The notes under the pieces: generated by a model
The model's input: the letters and a program-made list of their open reading frames with translations, nothing else
Databases searched by the model: none
Told to the model about the DNA's origin: nothing
Part shown: positions 57,104-64,000 of the stretch, in pieces
Numbering within the stretch: position 1 is the first letter of the stretch
How the letters are laid out: each line of letters starts with the position of its first letter
Program-made: the position numbers and the translations under genes
Origin: CAVQZA01 sp963724805
GTDB taxonomy: Bacteria > Actinomycetota > Thermoleophilia > Gaiellales > Gaiellaceae
NCBI GenBank assembly: GCA_963724805.1
Contig: CAVRWA010000014.1
Coordinates: forward strand, 930,001-994,000
Length of the DNA stretch: 64,000 nt
Direction: 5' to 3'

Positions 57104-57150
57104 GGCCCGGGTGAGCCACACAATCGTTCCCGCGCAAACGGGGCGCGTGC

Positions 57151-57318
57151 TCAGAGGTAGCCGAAGCTTGCGGCCGCCGCGGCGGCTTCCTCGAGCCGAC
57201 CGGTGCGCAGGGCCTCGTCGAGCTCGGTCGGCAGTGCCTGGCGGGTCGGCTCGAGGAGCACCTCGGCGAGCTCCTTCGCCTCGGAGGTGAACGTAGACGA
57301 GAGAGTGAAGGCGGGGGA
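57151..57318 (-). pseudogene. C-terminal remnant of an unidentified protein gene
   Basis: On the minus strand a 55-residue segment (SPAFTLSSTFTSEAKELAEV to EEAAAAAASFGYL, then stop) has natural protein composition and amphipathic helices, but the frame has no start codon near it and turns non-coding upstream. It looks like the 3' end of a lost gene. Family not recognised. Confidence 0.35.
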
Positions 57319-57359
57319 GTGGTGCCCTGGAACGCGGGTTCCTCCGGTTCGGCGGCGCT

Positions 57360-57383
57360 GGAGCCCCCTTCCCGGGGGGCTCC
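57360..57383. terminator. Terminator of the beta-helix operon
   Basis: GGAGCCCCC (57360-57368) and GGGGGCTCC (57375-57383) are perfect 9-bp arms, 43 bp after the beta-helix stop on the minus strand. Confidence 0.65.
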
Positions 57384-57425
57384 AGCTGGTCTTGCTCGGT
57401 AGGTCGCGTTGGTGTGCGACGGCAG

Positions 57426-58604
57426 CTAGTGGCAGCCCCAGATCGCTTTGCTGGGCGATGCCGTACCACAGCTGTTGTGGCTGAAGCTGGGCGTGCCGGT
57501 GCCGTCCCACCAGAGATCGGCGCCCGAGCTTCCGCTCGCCGAGTTGTGGCTGAAGGTGCCGGTTCCGCCGAACTCGTAGATCCCGTAGATGCCGCCGGTC
57601 GTCGAGTTGTGATCGACCTGCGCCGAGTTCCCGAAGTCGGTGACGATGCCGAACCAGCGGGAGGCCACGTCGTTGTGGTCGATCGTGGCTCCGGTGTCGG
57701 TGTAGATGCCCACGTCGTTCGTATTCAGGCTGTTGTGTGAGACCACAGTCGACGAGGCAGCCCCAATCATGAGAACGCCGAACGACTGATAGTCGTTGCC
57801 CCAGTCCGGGCCGCACGGCAGGGTCGGGTCGTTGCACTCGTTGCCGCTGATCGTGTTGTGATCGATGGTCGCCGAAGCACCGAAGAACACCCCGATTCCG
57901 CCGGGGCCGTTACATGGGAAGGTGCAGGGCGCGCCCTGGATGGTGTTGTGGTCGATCTGCCCGGTCGAGCCGTCGCCGGCGACGAAGATCGCGGCTCTCT
58001 GATAGCCGGTCAGGGTGGTGTGGTCGATGGTGAGGTGGCCGACCTCAGGATCGGTCATATCGCCGTGACGCTGGGTGCCGGCACCGACGTCGAAGCCGTT
58101 GTTGCATTCGCTCCCCGGGTTGTCGCGGATGTCGCTGACCGCCGCCCGCGTGATCGCGAGCGACGCCCCGCCGATGACGGAGATCCCCCTGTCGATGCTG
58201 CCGCAGGTTCCAGGGCCGGGGCCGGCAACAGCCAACCGGCTCATCTGAACGCTCGCGCCGCTGTTGATCTCGACGATGTTCAGGAACCCCTGGCTGTCCG
58301 GCACGAGCACGGTGGTAGGCGCGGAGATCGTGCTCGCTTCGGAGCCTGCCCCGGTCAGAGTCAGATCCTTCGCGATCGACACCTGCTCGACGTAGCGGCC
58401 CCTGGCAAGCGAGATCGTGTCGCCGGCCGAGGCGACGTCGACCGCCTGCTGGATGTGCTTGCACGGGCTGTTCCTGCTGCAGGTCGGGTTGTCCACGCCC
58501 GACGGTGACACGTACCTGGTCGTGCAGCTTGCGGCTGCCGCCGCAAGCACGAACACACTCAGTGAGAGCAGCCCGATGGCTGCCAGCATTGCTCGCTTGA
58601 TCAT
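57426..58604 (-). CDS. Secreted right-handed beta-helix protein
   Basis: A 392-residue exported protein with a signal peptide (KRAMLAAIGLLSLSVFVLAAAAA) and an N-terminal CxPSGxDNPTCS-like region (TRYVSPSGVDNPTCSRNSPCKHIQQAVDVA), typical of pectate-lyase-like folds. The rest is built from parallel beta-helix rungs with Asn-rich turns, for example GQIDHNTIQG, ATIDHNTISG, TVVSHNSLNTND, ATIDHNDVAS, AQVDHNSTTGG and GTFSHNSASG. It could bind or cleave a polysaccharide; no clear catalytic residues were identified. It overlaps the DUF1059 gene by 4 nt, so they are cotranscribed from the promoter carrying the 11-bp repeats. Confidence 0.82.
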   Translation of the reverse strand: MIKRAMLAAIGLLSLSVFVLAAAAASCTTRYVSPSGVDNPTCSRNSPCKHIQQAVDVASAGDTISLARGRYVEQVSIAKDLTLTGAGSEASTISAPTTVLVPDSQGFLNIVEINSGASVQMSRLAVAGPGPGTCGSIDRGISVIGGASLAITRAAVSDIRDNPGSECNNGFDVGAGTQRHGDMTDPEVGHLTIDHTTLTGYQRAAIFVAGDGSTGQIDHNTIQGAPCTFPCNGPGGIGVFFGASATIDHNTISGNECNDPTLPCGPDWGNDYQSFGVLMIGAASSTVVSHNSLNTNDVGIYTDTGATIDHNDVASRWFGIVTDFGNSAQVDHNSTTGGIYGIYEFGGTGTFSHNSASGSSGADLWWDGTGTPSFSHNSCGTASPSKAIWGCH

Positions 58605-58819
58605 TGCTCCTCCGTTTCTGCGGTCTGTGGTCGCGCGGGGATCGCGGTCGCCGCTCCTGCCAGCTCGGCATGGAAGACGAGCAGCAGCGCATCGTCGTAC
58701 GAGAGCGGCATGCAGTGGGCCTCCGCGGCGTGGCGCCTGACCTCCGCGACGAGCCCTTCCTCGTCCGCTGCGCGGGCGTCGAACCCGCACTCGCACGTGA
58801 GCACCCTTTCCACACGCAT
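58601..58819 (-). CDS. DUF1059 small protein, copy 1
   Basis: Seventy-two residues. The DUF1059 core is VLTCECGFDARAADEEGLVAEVRRHAAEAHCM, with CxC and a spaced H-x4-HC that could bind zinc. The ATG gives MRVERVLTCECGF. Its stop overlaps the ATG of the beta-helix gene by 4 nt (ATGA). Copy 2 at 62420-62671 is nearly identical over the first 52 residues but points the other way, so the two copies and their upstream DNA form a large inverted duplication around the SARP gene. Function of DUF1059 proteins is unknown. Confidence 0.82.
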   Translation of the reverse strand: MRVERVLTCECGFDARAADEEGLVAEVRRHAAEAHCMPLSYDDALLLVFHAELAGAATAIPARPQTAETEEQ

Positions 58820-58836
58820 CGCAGCGAGGCTAGGAA

Positions 58837-58880
58837 CCCACGCCTAGATCGAGGCAAGATCACGCCTAGACCACGGCTAG
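58837..58880 (-). promoter_or_regulatory. Four tandem 11-bp repeats, probable SARP operator
   Basis: Read on the minus strand, toward the DUF1059 start at 58819: CTAGCCGTGGT, CTAGGCGTGAT, CTTGCCTCGAT and CTAGGCGTGGG follow each other at an exact 11-bp period, starting at 58880 and ending at 58837. SARP activators bind direct repeats spaced at 11 or 22 bp. The array lies 17 bp before the start codon of the operon. Matching units are present before the SARP gene itself. Confidence 0.7.
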
Positions 58881-58935
58881 GTCATTGCGGCACGCTCGAT
58901 TCCGGCGCCGTCACGACCTTGCTGTCAGGTCTGTC

Positions 58936-61900
58936 CTACCGTACCCAGAGCTGGTCGATGAGCAGGCCCATCCCATCCGGGCTGAATTGGTAGTTGCCGA
59001 CGCGCTTCGAGAGGACGTTCACGTCCTTCGTCGCCATGAGCGGCACCCACGGTGACGCGTCGGTGATCTCGCGGTCGACCCGTTGCCAGAGTGCACGCGC
59101 CCCGGTCGGGTCGCTCTGCTGCTCTGCCTCCGCCCTTCGCATCTGGCGGTCGATGCCCGGGTTGCAGAACTGGCTCGAGTCCGACGCCGGACAGCTGAAG
59201 AGCTCGACCAGGAACGTCGCCGGGGACGGGTAGCCGCCTTCGTGGCCGTCGAACCCGATCTGCGCCCGGTTTCGCGGGTCACCGACGGCATTCCAGTATC
59301 TGTCAAACCCGCCGACAGGCTTCACGGCCACGTGATAACCGAGCGATTTCAGCACCTTCAGGGCCACGGCGTTGAAGCCCTTTGCCTGCGACCATGCCCA
59401 GAGGGTGACCTTCATGCCGCGTGTCCCTGAGCGTGCCACGAGCGCCTTCGCCTTCGCAAGGTCGGGGGCAGTCCACTTGCCGCTCTTCGTCGAGCCGGCC
59501 GTGTACGGGCAGTAGGGGCTGTAGCCGGGGAAATTCGGCGGCAGGATCTGGCACGTCGGCTCGGCGACGCTCGGCCCGCCCCAAGCGTTCGTCGCCGCGG
59601 CGCGGTCGACGGCGAAGTTGATCGCCTTACGGGCGTCGAGCCGGTCGAACGGCGGGACGCGAGTGTTGAGGAAGAGCGCCTGGATGTTCGGACGCGGGTT
59701 GGAGTGCAGCTGGCTCAGGTACCGGAGCTCGAGCCTCGACACCTGCAACGGGGTCAACGGCTCGGCCAACCACAAGACATCGGCCCTGCCGTCGACGACG
59801 TCGCGAATCGCCTCGTCCGAGGTGCCGCCGATGCGGAGGTCGATTCGGTCGGGGTACCCGGCCGGCTGCGCGGCCCGGTTCCACTCGTGGAAGTAAGGAT
59901 TGCGGACGAACCTGAGCAGCTTCCGCGGCCGGTAGCTCGCGATCATGTAGGGGCCGGTCGCGGGCAGCGGATGCGTTCCGGCCGGCCGCCGCGGCGTGCC
60001 GCCCGGAAGCACGTAGGCCGCCGGGAACGCGAGCTTGTAGAGAAAGTCGGGATCCGGCCGGACCAGGTGGAAGGTCACGGTATGGGCGACGTCGTCGGCG
60101 ACGATCCCGCGTGAGAGGTCGCACCTCTTCGGGCGCTTCCGGCAATGCGCGCCGCCGACGATCTCGTTGTAGTCGTTTACGTTCCCGTAGTCCAGCGCGT
60201 AGTCGCGTTCGAAGGTGGAGCGGAAGTCGGTCGCCTGCACCGGCCTACCATTCGAGTAGCGGATGCCGGGCCGGAGCAGAAAGGTGTACGTGTGGCCGCC
60301 GTCGGTCGGCGAAGGCAGCGAAGTCGCGAGGTCGGGCACGGGCTGCGCTCCGGCCAGACCGCTGACCTGGTTGAGCGCGACCAGGCCGTCGCCGGTCATC
60401 CGCAGGAATGGGAAGGTGTACGTAGCGCCGGAAAGGGCGAAGTCGATGGAGTCGACGACGCTGGGCCGATCAGCCCGCACCACGAGCGTCCCGCCGCGGT
60501 GGCCGGCGCCCCCGTGACGGACGGCGACGAGCACGGTGTCGCCCGACATCGCCAGTCCCAGTGGCCGGCTTCCCACGCTCACTCGCTGCGCCACCTGGTT
60601 CCTGCCGGGATCGATCCGCACGACGTTGCCGTCGAACTGGTCGCTCACCCAGATGCCGCGTGCGTCGACGGCCACCGCAGCTGGCCCGTTGCCGGCGGGA
60701 ACGGCTGCGGTGACGGAGTTCGTGTCGGGATCGATCCTGGAGACCGTCCCGTCCAGGCTGTTCGCCACCCACGCCGCGCCGTCGCCGTAGGCGATTCCGG
60801 TCGGGCCGTTCCCGACCTGGATTAAGGCGACCTGCTTTCCGGTCGTCGGATCGATGCGAACCACCTGGCCCGCGGCACGGACGCTCGCCCACAGCGTGCC
60901 TGCGCCGAAGGCGAGCTCGGTCGCGGCGATCTGGAGCGTCTTGGTCCGCCTGCCGCTCGTCGGGTCGATCCTCGTGATCGTTCCGTCGCCCGTGTTCGCG
61001 ACCCAGATCGAGCCGGCCGCGTAGACGATCCCGCCCGGCCCGCCCCCGACGGGAATCGTCTGGACGACCGTGTTCGTGCCGGGGTCGATCCGCGAGACCG
61101 TGCCGTCGAGGCTGTTGACCACCCAAACCGCGCCGGCGCCGTTCGCAATCCCGCTCGGGCCGTTGCCGACCGGAACCGTCTCGACGACGGTGCTCGTTCC
61201 GGGGTCGATCCGCGACACCGAGTGGCCGTCGGCGTTGGTGACCCAATACGCACCTTCGCCGGCCGCGACGGCCGTGGGTGTCGCGCCGACGCCGGTGGCC
61301 GCGACAAGGCGCCCCGAGCGCGCGTCGACGACTCCCAGCGAGTCGCCGGCCACCGAGACGGCCGAGCGGCCTCCGCTTCCACCGTGACCGAACACCACGA
61401 GCGGAACCACGACAACGGCAGCGATCACGCCGGTGAGCGCAGAGAGAAGGACTGCGCGGCGCTTCCGCGACCGTCGCTCGCCTACCTGCTCCGCCCGGAG
61501 CGGTGCAGCCTCCGTCTGGACTCGCGAGAGCTCGGACGTACCGGGTTCGTCCGTCGGCTCGGCGACCGGCGTCGTTTGAACGGACGTCTGCGGTGCCTCC
61601 AGGAGTGCACGGTAGATCGAGTCTGTCTCCGGCGACGGATACGTGCCGAGCTCCTTGGCGAGAAGCTGCCGGCACTGCTCGTACACGCGAAGCGCCTCGG
61701 CGCGGTTTCCCGCGACGACGTGTGCGTCCATCAGGCGGCGGTATCCGGCCTCGCGAAACGGTGAGAGCGCGATCAGTTCCTCGGCCCACTTTGCCGCCTC
61801 CCGCGCGGCGCCCGAACGCAGGCACGCATCGGCAAGGACACTCAACGCGCGCTCGCGGATGTCGGCGAGGTCGCGTCGCTTCTGTTCGACCCACGTTCCG

Positions 61901-62361
61901 TCTTCACCGGGCAGGAAGGGTCGGCGCGCCAGTGACTCCGCCGACTCAGCCGCCGCCCGTGCCTGGTCGAGCTCGCCTGCGGCGAGCGCTTCTTCCGCGT
62001 CCTGTGCGCTGCTCGCGGCTGCGAACAGGTCGACCCACGTTTCCTCGGGCAGGTCGAGCCGGTAGCAGCCGAACGCGGCTGTCAACAGCTCCCGACCGTC
62101 GAGTCCGGCGTCTGCGAGCGCGCCGCGGAGCTTGCTGGCAATCACTGTCAGCGCCTTGTCACTGGTCGCCGGCGGCGTCTCGCCCCAGAGCGCCTCGGCG
62201 AGTTCGTCCCGCGGAACCGACCTGCTCCGCTCGGCTACGAGGTAGACGAACAGGAGCCGTCCCTGCCGGCCTCCGAGCTGCGCCTCGCCGATCACGGCGC
62301 CGTCGGTCTCGACCGCGACGCGACCCGTGAGGAAGACCTTCAGCAACAGTGGGCTAGCCAT
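58936..62361 (-). CDS. Membrane-spanning SARP/BTAD regulator with beta-propeller and peptide-binding-protein domain
   Basis: A 1141-residue chimera. Residues 1-100 are an OmpR-like winged helix of the SARP type (GGRQGRLLFVYLVAERSRSV, ALTVIASKLRGAL) and 105-255 the BTAD bundle (ALSVLADACLRSG, YRRLMDAHVVAGNRAEALRVYEQC). After a linker and a basic stretch (RRSRKRR) one transmembrane helix spans about 303-324. Outside are about six blades of a 43-residue propeller repeat (GxIWVANxxDGTVSRIDPxTNxV, about 335-620), then a family 5 solute-binding domain (about 635-1080: VDSIDFALSGATYTFPFL, YTFLLRPGIRYSNGRPVQATDF, DFLYKLAFPAAYVLP). It is likely a one-component sensor of an extracellular ligand. It is transcribed divergently from DUF1059 copy 2. 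Confidence 0.9.
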   Translation of the reverse strand: MASPLLLKVFLTGRVAVETDGAVIGEAQLGGRQGRLLFVYLVAERSRSVPRDELAEALWGETPPATSDKALTVIASKLRGALADAGLDGRELLTAAFGCYRLDLPEETWVDLFAAASSAQDAEEALAAGELDQARAAAESAESLARRPFLPGEDGTWVEQKRRDLADIRERALSVLADACLRSGAAREAAKWAEELIALSPFREAGYRRLMDAHVVAGNRAEALRVYEQCRQLLAKELGTYPSPETDSIYRALLEAPQTSVQTTPVAEPTDEPGTSELSRVQTEAAPLRAEQVGERRSRKRRAVLLSALTGVIAAVVVVPLVVFGHGGSGGRSAVSVAGDSLGVVDARSGRLVAATGVGATPTAVAAGEGAYWVTNADGHSVSRIDPGTSTVVETVPVGNGPSGIANGAGAVWVVNSLDGTVSRIDPGTNTVVQTIPVGGGPGGIVYAAGSIWVANTGDGTITRIDPTSGRRTKTLQIAATELAFGAGTLWASVRAAGQVVRIDPTTGKQVALIQVGNGPTGIAYGDGAAWVANSLDGTVSRIDPDTNSVTAAVPAGNGPAAVAVDARGIWVSDQFDGNVVRIDPGRNQVAQRVSVGSRPLGLAMSGDTVLVAVRHGGAGHRGGTLVVRADRPSVVDSIDFALSGATYTFPFLRMTGDGLVALNQVSGLAGAQPVPDLATSLPSPTDGGHTYTFLLRPGIRYSNGRPVQATDFRSTFERDYALDYGNVNDYNEIVGGAHCRKRPKRCDLSRGIVADDVAHTVTFHLVRPDPDFLYKLAFPAAYVLPGGTPRRPAGTHPLPATGPYMIASYRPRKLLRFVRNPYFHEWNRAAQPAGYPDRIDLRIGGTSDEAIRDVVDGRADVLWLAEPLTPLQVSRLELRYLSQLHSNPRPNIQALFLNTRVPPFDRLDARKAINFAVDRAAATNAWGGPSVAEPTCQILPPNFPGYSPYCPYTAGSTKSGKWTAPDLAKAKALVARSGTRGMKVTLWAWSQAKGFNAVALKVLKSLGYHVAVKPVGGFDRYWNAVGDPRNRAQIGFDGHEGGYPSPATFLVELFSCPASDSSQFCNPGIDRQMRRAEAEQQSDPTGARALWQRVDREITDASPWVPLMATKDVNVLSKRVGNYQFSPDGMGLLIDQLWVR

Positions 62362-62374
62362 TCGCTTCCGCCAT

Positions 62375-62396
62375 CTTGCCCCTATCTAGGCGCGGA
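62375..62396 (+). promoter_or_regulatory. Two 11-bp repeats in the SARP gene promoter
   Basis: CTTGCCCCTAT (62375-62385) and CTAGGCGCGGA (62386-62396) match the third and fourth units at 58837-58880, again on an 11-bp period, and are followed by TACCTAGCCTCGC as in the other promoter. They lie in the 58-bp divergent gap between the SARP gene and DUF1059 copy 2. The pattern implies autoregulation. Confidence 0.65.
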
Positions 62397-62419
62397 TACC
62401 TAGCCTCGCCGCGATACGT

Positions 62420-62671
62420 GTGGGAAGGGTGCTCACGTGCGAGTGCGGGTTCGACGCCCGCGCAGCGGACGAGGAAGGGCTCGTCGCGGCGGTCATGCGC
62501 CACGCCGCGGGGGCCCACTGCATGCCGCTCTCGCACGACGAGGCGCTGCTGCTCGTCTTCCATGCCGAGCTGGCGGCGCAGCCCGCAACCCCTCACGAGA
62601 CGACCGACCCTCCGGAAAGGGTCCACGGCGCTCGTTCGAGCTCTGCAACCATTTCACTTCCCGGGCGGTGA
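62420..62671 (+). CDS. DUF1059 small protein, copy 2
   Basis: Eighty-three residues from a GTG. The core VLTCECGFDARAADEEGLVAAVMRHAAGAHCM is nearly the same as copy 1, with CxC and HC retained, then a longer divergent tail (ATPHETTDPPERVHG). Copy 1 begins at an ATG two codons upstream of this position; here that codon is ATA (62414-62416), so initiation must use the in-frame GTG at 62420 or ATA. It is transcribed divergently from the SARP gene. Confidence 0.75.
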   Translation: MGRVLTCECGFDARAADEEGLVAAVMRHAAGAHCMPLSHDEALLLVFHAELAAQPATPHETTDPPERVHGARSSSATISLPGR

Positions 62672-62906
62672 CCCTCTGAAGCTGATGACACCGGGACCGC
62701 GCCGGTCTCGGAAAACCCGGGACGTCCCCGTCGATTTCGAGCTCGAAGCGCCTGCGGTCTGAGGCGCAGCCGCACCCGGCTCGTGACCGGACGGATGCAG
62801 GCCAGCCTCGCGAGCCATGATGCCAAACCCTCGGCGAGATCCGACCGGGCCTCGACACGCCCGGAACTCCGCAACGACGAGTAATGCCCGTCGCCGGCGT
62901 ACCATA

Positions 62907-63590
62907 GTGCCCGCAAAGAACAATCACGCTGAAGGGGCGGTCATCGGAGTACGAGTCGATCTGAACGTGTCGCTGGACGGTTACGCCACGACCGAAGGCG
63001 GCACGCCGGACAACCCATTCGGGGAGGACTGGAACAAGCTCACCGCGGCCTACGTCGCCACGCGCACGTTCCGCGAGCGGGTCCTCCATGACAGCTCGGG
63101 CGAGGGCACGACCGGCGTGGATGACAAGTACGCAGCGGCCTACTTCGAGGGCGTCGGCGCCGAGATCATGGGTGCTGGAATGTTCGGGCTCCACGCATTT
63201 CCTGACGACCCGGACTGGAGGGGTTGGTGGGGCGACGAGCCGCCGTTTCGCGTGCCGGTGTTCGTACTCACCCACCGCAAGCGCGAGTCGATCGAAATGG
63301 CCGGTGGCACGACGTTCTACTTCGTCGATGCGTCTCCACCGCAGGTCCTCGCGCAGGCCACTGCTGCCGCCGACGGGAAGGACGTGCGAGTCGGCGGCGG
63401 CGTCAGCACCGTGCGGTGGTTCCTGAAGCTCGGTCTTGTCGACCAGTTGCATGTCGCGATCTGTCCCATCCTGCTCGGTCGCGGGATCAATCTGTGGGAC
63501 GACCTCCGCGGGTTCGAGGACGGCTACCGGGTGCAAGCCGAGACCGCCGAGAGCGGCACCGTGCACGTCGCCTTCACTCGCACGCCGTGA
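62907..63590 (+). CDS. RibD C-terminal/dihydrofolate-reductase-fold protein
   Basis: About 227 residues. The DHFR-like RibD_C core begins near VRVDLNVSLDGYATTEGG and includes EIMGAGMFGLHAF, VFVLTHRKRESIEMAGGTTFYFV, and a C-terminal NADP-binding block (VRVGGGVSTVRWFLKLGLVDQLHVAICPILLGRGINLW). Members are reductases acting on pterin-, flavin- or unrelated small ketones. The start is uncertain: the GTG at 62907 is the last upstream GTG before the conserved strand, but AAGGGGCGG further downstream suggests a later non-standard start. Neighbours give no clear pathway. Confidence 0.8.
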   Translation: MPAKNNHAEGAVIGVRVDLNVSLDGYATTEGGTPDNPFGEDWNKLTAAYVATRTFRERVLHDSSGEGTTGVDDKYAAAYFEGVGAEIMGAGMFGLHAFPDDPDWRGWWGDEPPFRVPVFVLTHRKRESIEMAGGTTFYFVDASPPQVLAQATAAADGKDVRVGGGVSTVRWFLKLGLVDQLHVAICPILLGRGINLWDDLRGFEDGYRVQAETAESGTVHVAFTRTP

Positions 63591-63600
63591 ATGCCCGGAA

Positions 63601-63930
63601 GTGAGCGTGTCAGGAGCGTTACTGAAAGGAGCTTTCAGGGAAGACAAGTTCGACCCCAATACCAAGATCAACGCGAGCGAGGTGAAGGATTCCGCGGCGG
63701 CATATGGGTTGATGACGCTAGGAGCACGATTCCTGCGCGAGGAACTCGGTGCTGTTCAGACAGGGATGAGTTGTCTCACCGTGAAAGCTGGCCGGCGAGA
63801 GGCGTTCGAGCACAAGCACCGCGAGACAGAGGAGATCTGCTTCGTCGTTAGGGGCTACGGCCGGATCCGACTCGATGACGAAATCCTCGATCTCGCGCCG
63901 CTCGATCCTGTCAGGATCGGGGCGCGGTGA
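63601..63930 (+). CDS. Cupin-fold protein, short at the C-terminus
   Basis: About 109 residues from a GTG 11 bp after the previous gene. The cupin core reads TGMSCLTVKAGRREAFEHKHRETEEICFVVRGYGRIRLDDEILDL, with the first cupin motif (HxH-x4-E) intact. Comparable cupins usually continue about 25 residues past PLDPVRI; this one stops at once (RIGAR), so it is either naturally short or ended by an indel. The stop overlaps a GTG by 4 nt, suggesting coupling to the gene running off the right edge. Confidence 0.65.
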   Translation: MSVSGALLKGAFREDKFDPNTKINASEVKDSAAAYGLMTLGARFLREELGAVQTGMSCLTVKAGRREAFEHKHRETEEICFVVRGYGRIRLDDEILDLAPLDPVRIGAR

Positions 63931-64000
63931 ACGTCCCCACCTCGATCACGATCACGCCGGTCCCCGTTGCCGACCTGCTCGCCGAGGGCGAGCGGATGCC
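63927..64000 (+). CDS. Start of an unidentified CDS truncated by the window edge
   Basis: A GTG at 63927 overlaps the preceding stop (GTGA) and opens a frame to the end of the window (VNVPTSITITPVPVADLLAEGERM). Only about 24 residues are visible, too few to identify. Confidence 0.35.
   Translation, partial: MNVPTSITITPVPVADLLAEGERM

Noticed and set aside
60500..61400. Tandem DNA repeats in the SARP gene
   Set aside because: The near-repetition is the coding of propeller blades (RIDPxTNxV) and not a separate DNA repeat or CRISPR.
44968..64000. Integrative element or prophage
   Set aside because: The region is sparse and contains repeats and a tRNA, but no integrase, transposase, relaxase or structural gene was found, so no element boundary is called.

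Overview
This window is strongly GC-rich double-stranded DNA with dense, often overlapping genes, GTG and TTG starts, actinobacterial families (a SARP/BTAD regulator, B12-dependent ribonucleotide reductase, LytR C-terminal and DUF1059 proteins) and no plasmid or phage structural genes. It looks like chromosome of a deep-branching actinobacterium. Thermoleophilia (Gaiellales or Solirubrobacterales) is my best guess, by inference from family content and not from a marker gene.

Positions 1-45 kb are core chromosome. A GNAT/CoA-binding protein fragment, an autoregulated ArsR-SRPBCC pair, pdxH, dinB, an aldo/keto reductase and a HIT protein come first. The arginine locus follows: argC-argJ-argB-argD-argR-argG-argH on the minus strand and argF divergent on the plus strand, with two ArgR-type boxes in the shared promoter. 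Next come a degenerate receiver, an OmpR-type regulator and a membrane histidine kinase. The last two converge around a 162-bp element with inverted ends. A TasA-like fibre protein, an ER-type (SipW-like) signal peptidase and a secreted fibronectin-III protein form an operon. Beside it are three further secreted-protein genes, two of them full of single-base indels. An MMPL transporter, a frameshifted DUF218-glycosyltransferase fusion, an AlkX/YcaQ-type DNA glycosylase, ACC deaminase and a four-gene citryl-CoA-lyase/CoA-ligase/VOC/GST operon follow. The block ends with nrdJ, an O-antigen-ligase-like protein, a sugar epimerase, tmk-holB, a membrane-anchored ECF sigma factor and a phosphoribosyltransferase. 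Six convergent gene pairs here end on one shared CTAG tetranucleotide.

Positions 45-64 kb look accessory: sparse small genes of unknown function, many palindromes, a tRNA-Thr(CGT), a lower-GC P-loop gene, a duplicated about 110-residue protein family and two copies of a composite intergenic repeat about 4.8 kb apart enclosing a HAD gene and a HAD-GH65 fusion. No integrase or transposase was seen.

The most striking system is at 57.4-62.7 kb. A 1141-residue protein joins a cytoplasmic SARP DNA-binding/BTAD module, one transmembrane helix, a beta-propeller and an oligopeptide-binding-protein domain, so it could read an extracellular ligand and act directly on DNA. Both flanking promoters, each driving a DUF1059 paralogue in outward orientation, carry 11-bp-spaced CTAGGCG repeats of the kind SARPs bind. 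One of these promoters also drives a secreted beta-helix protein.
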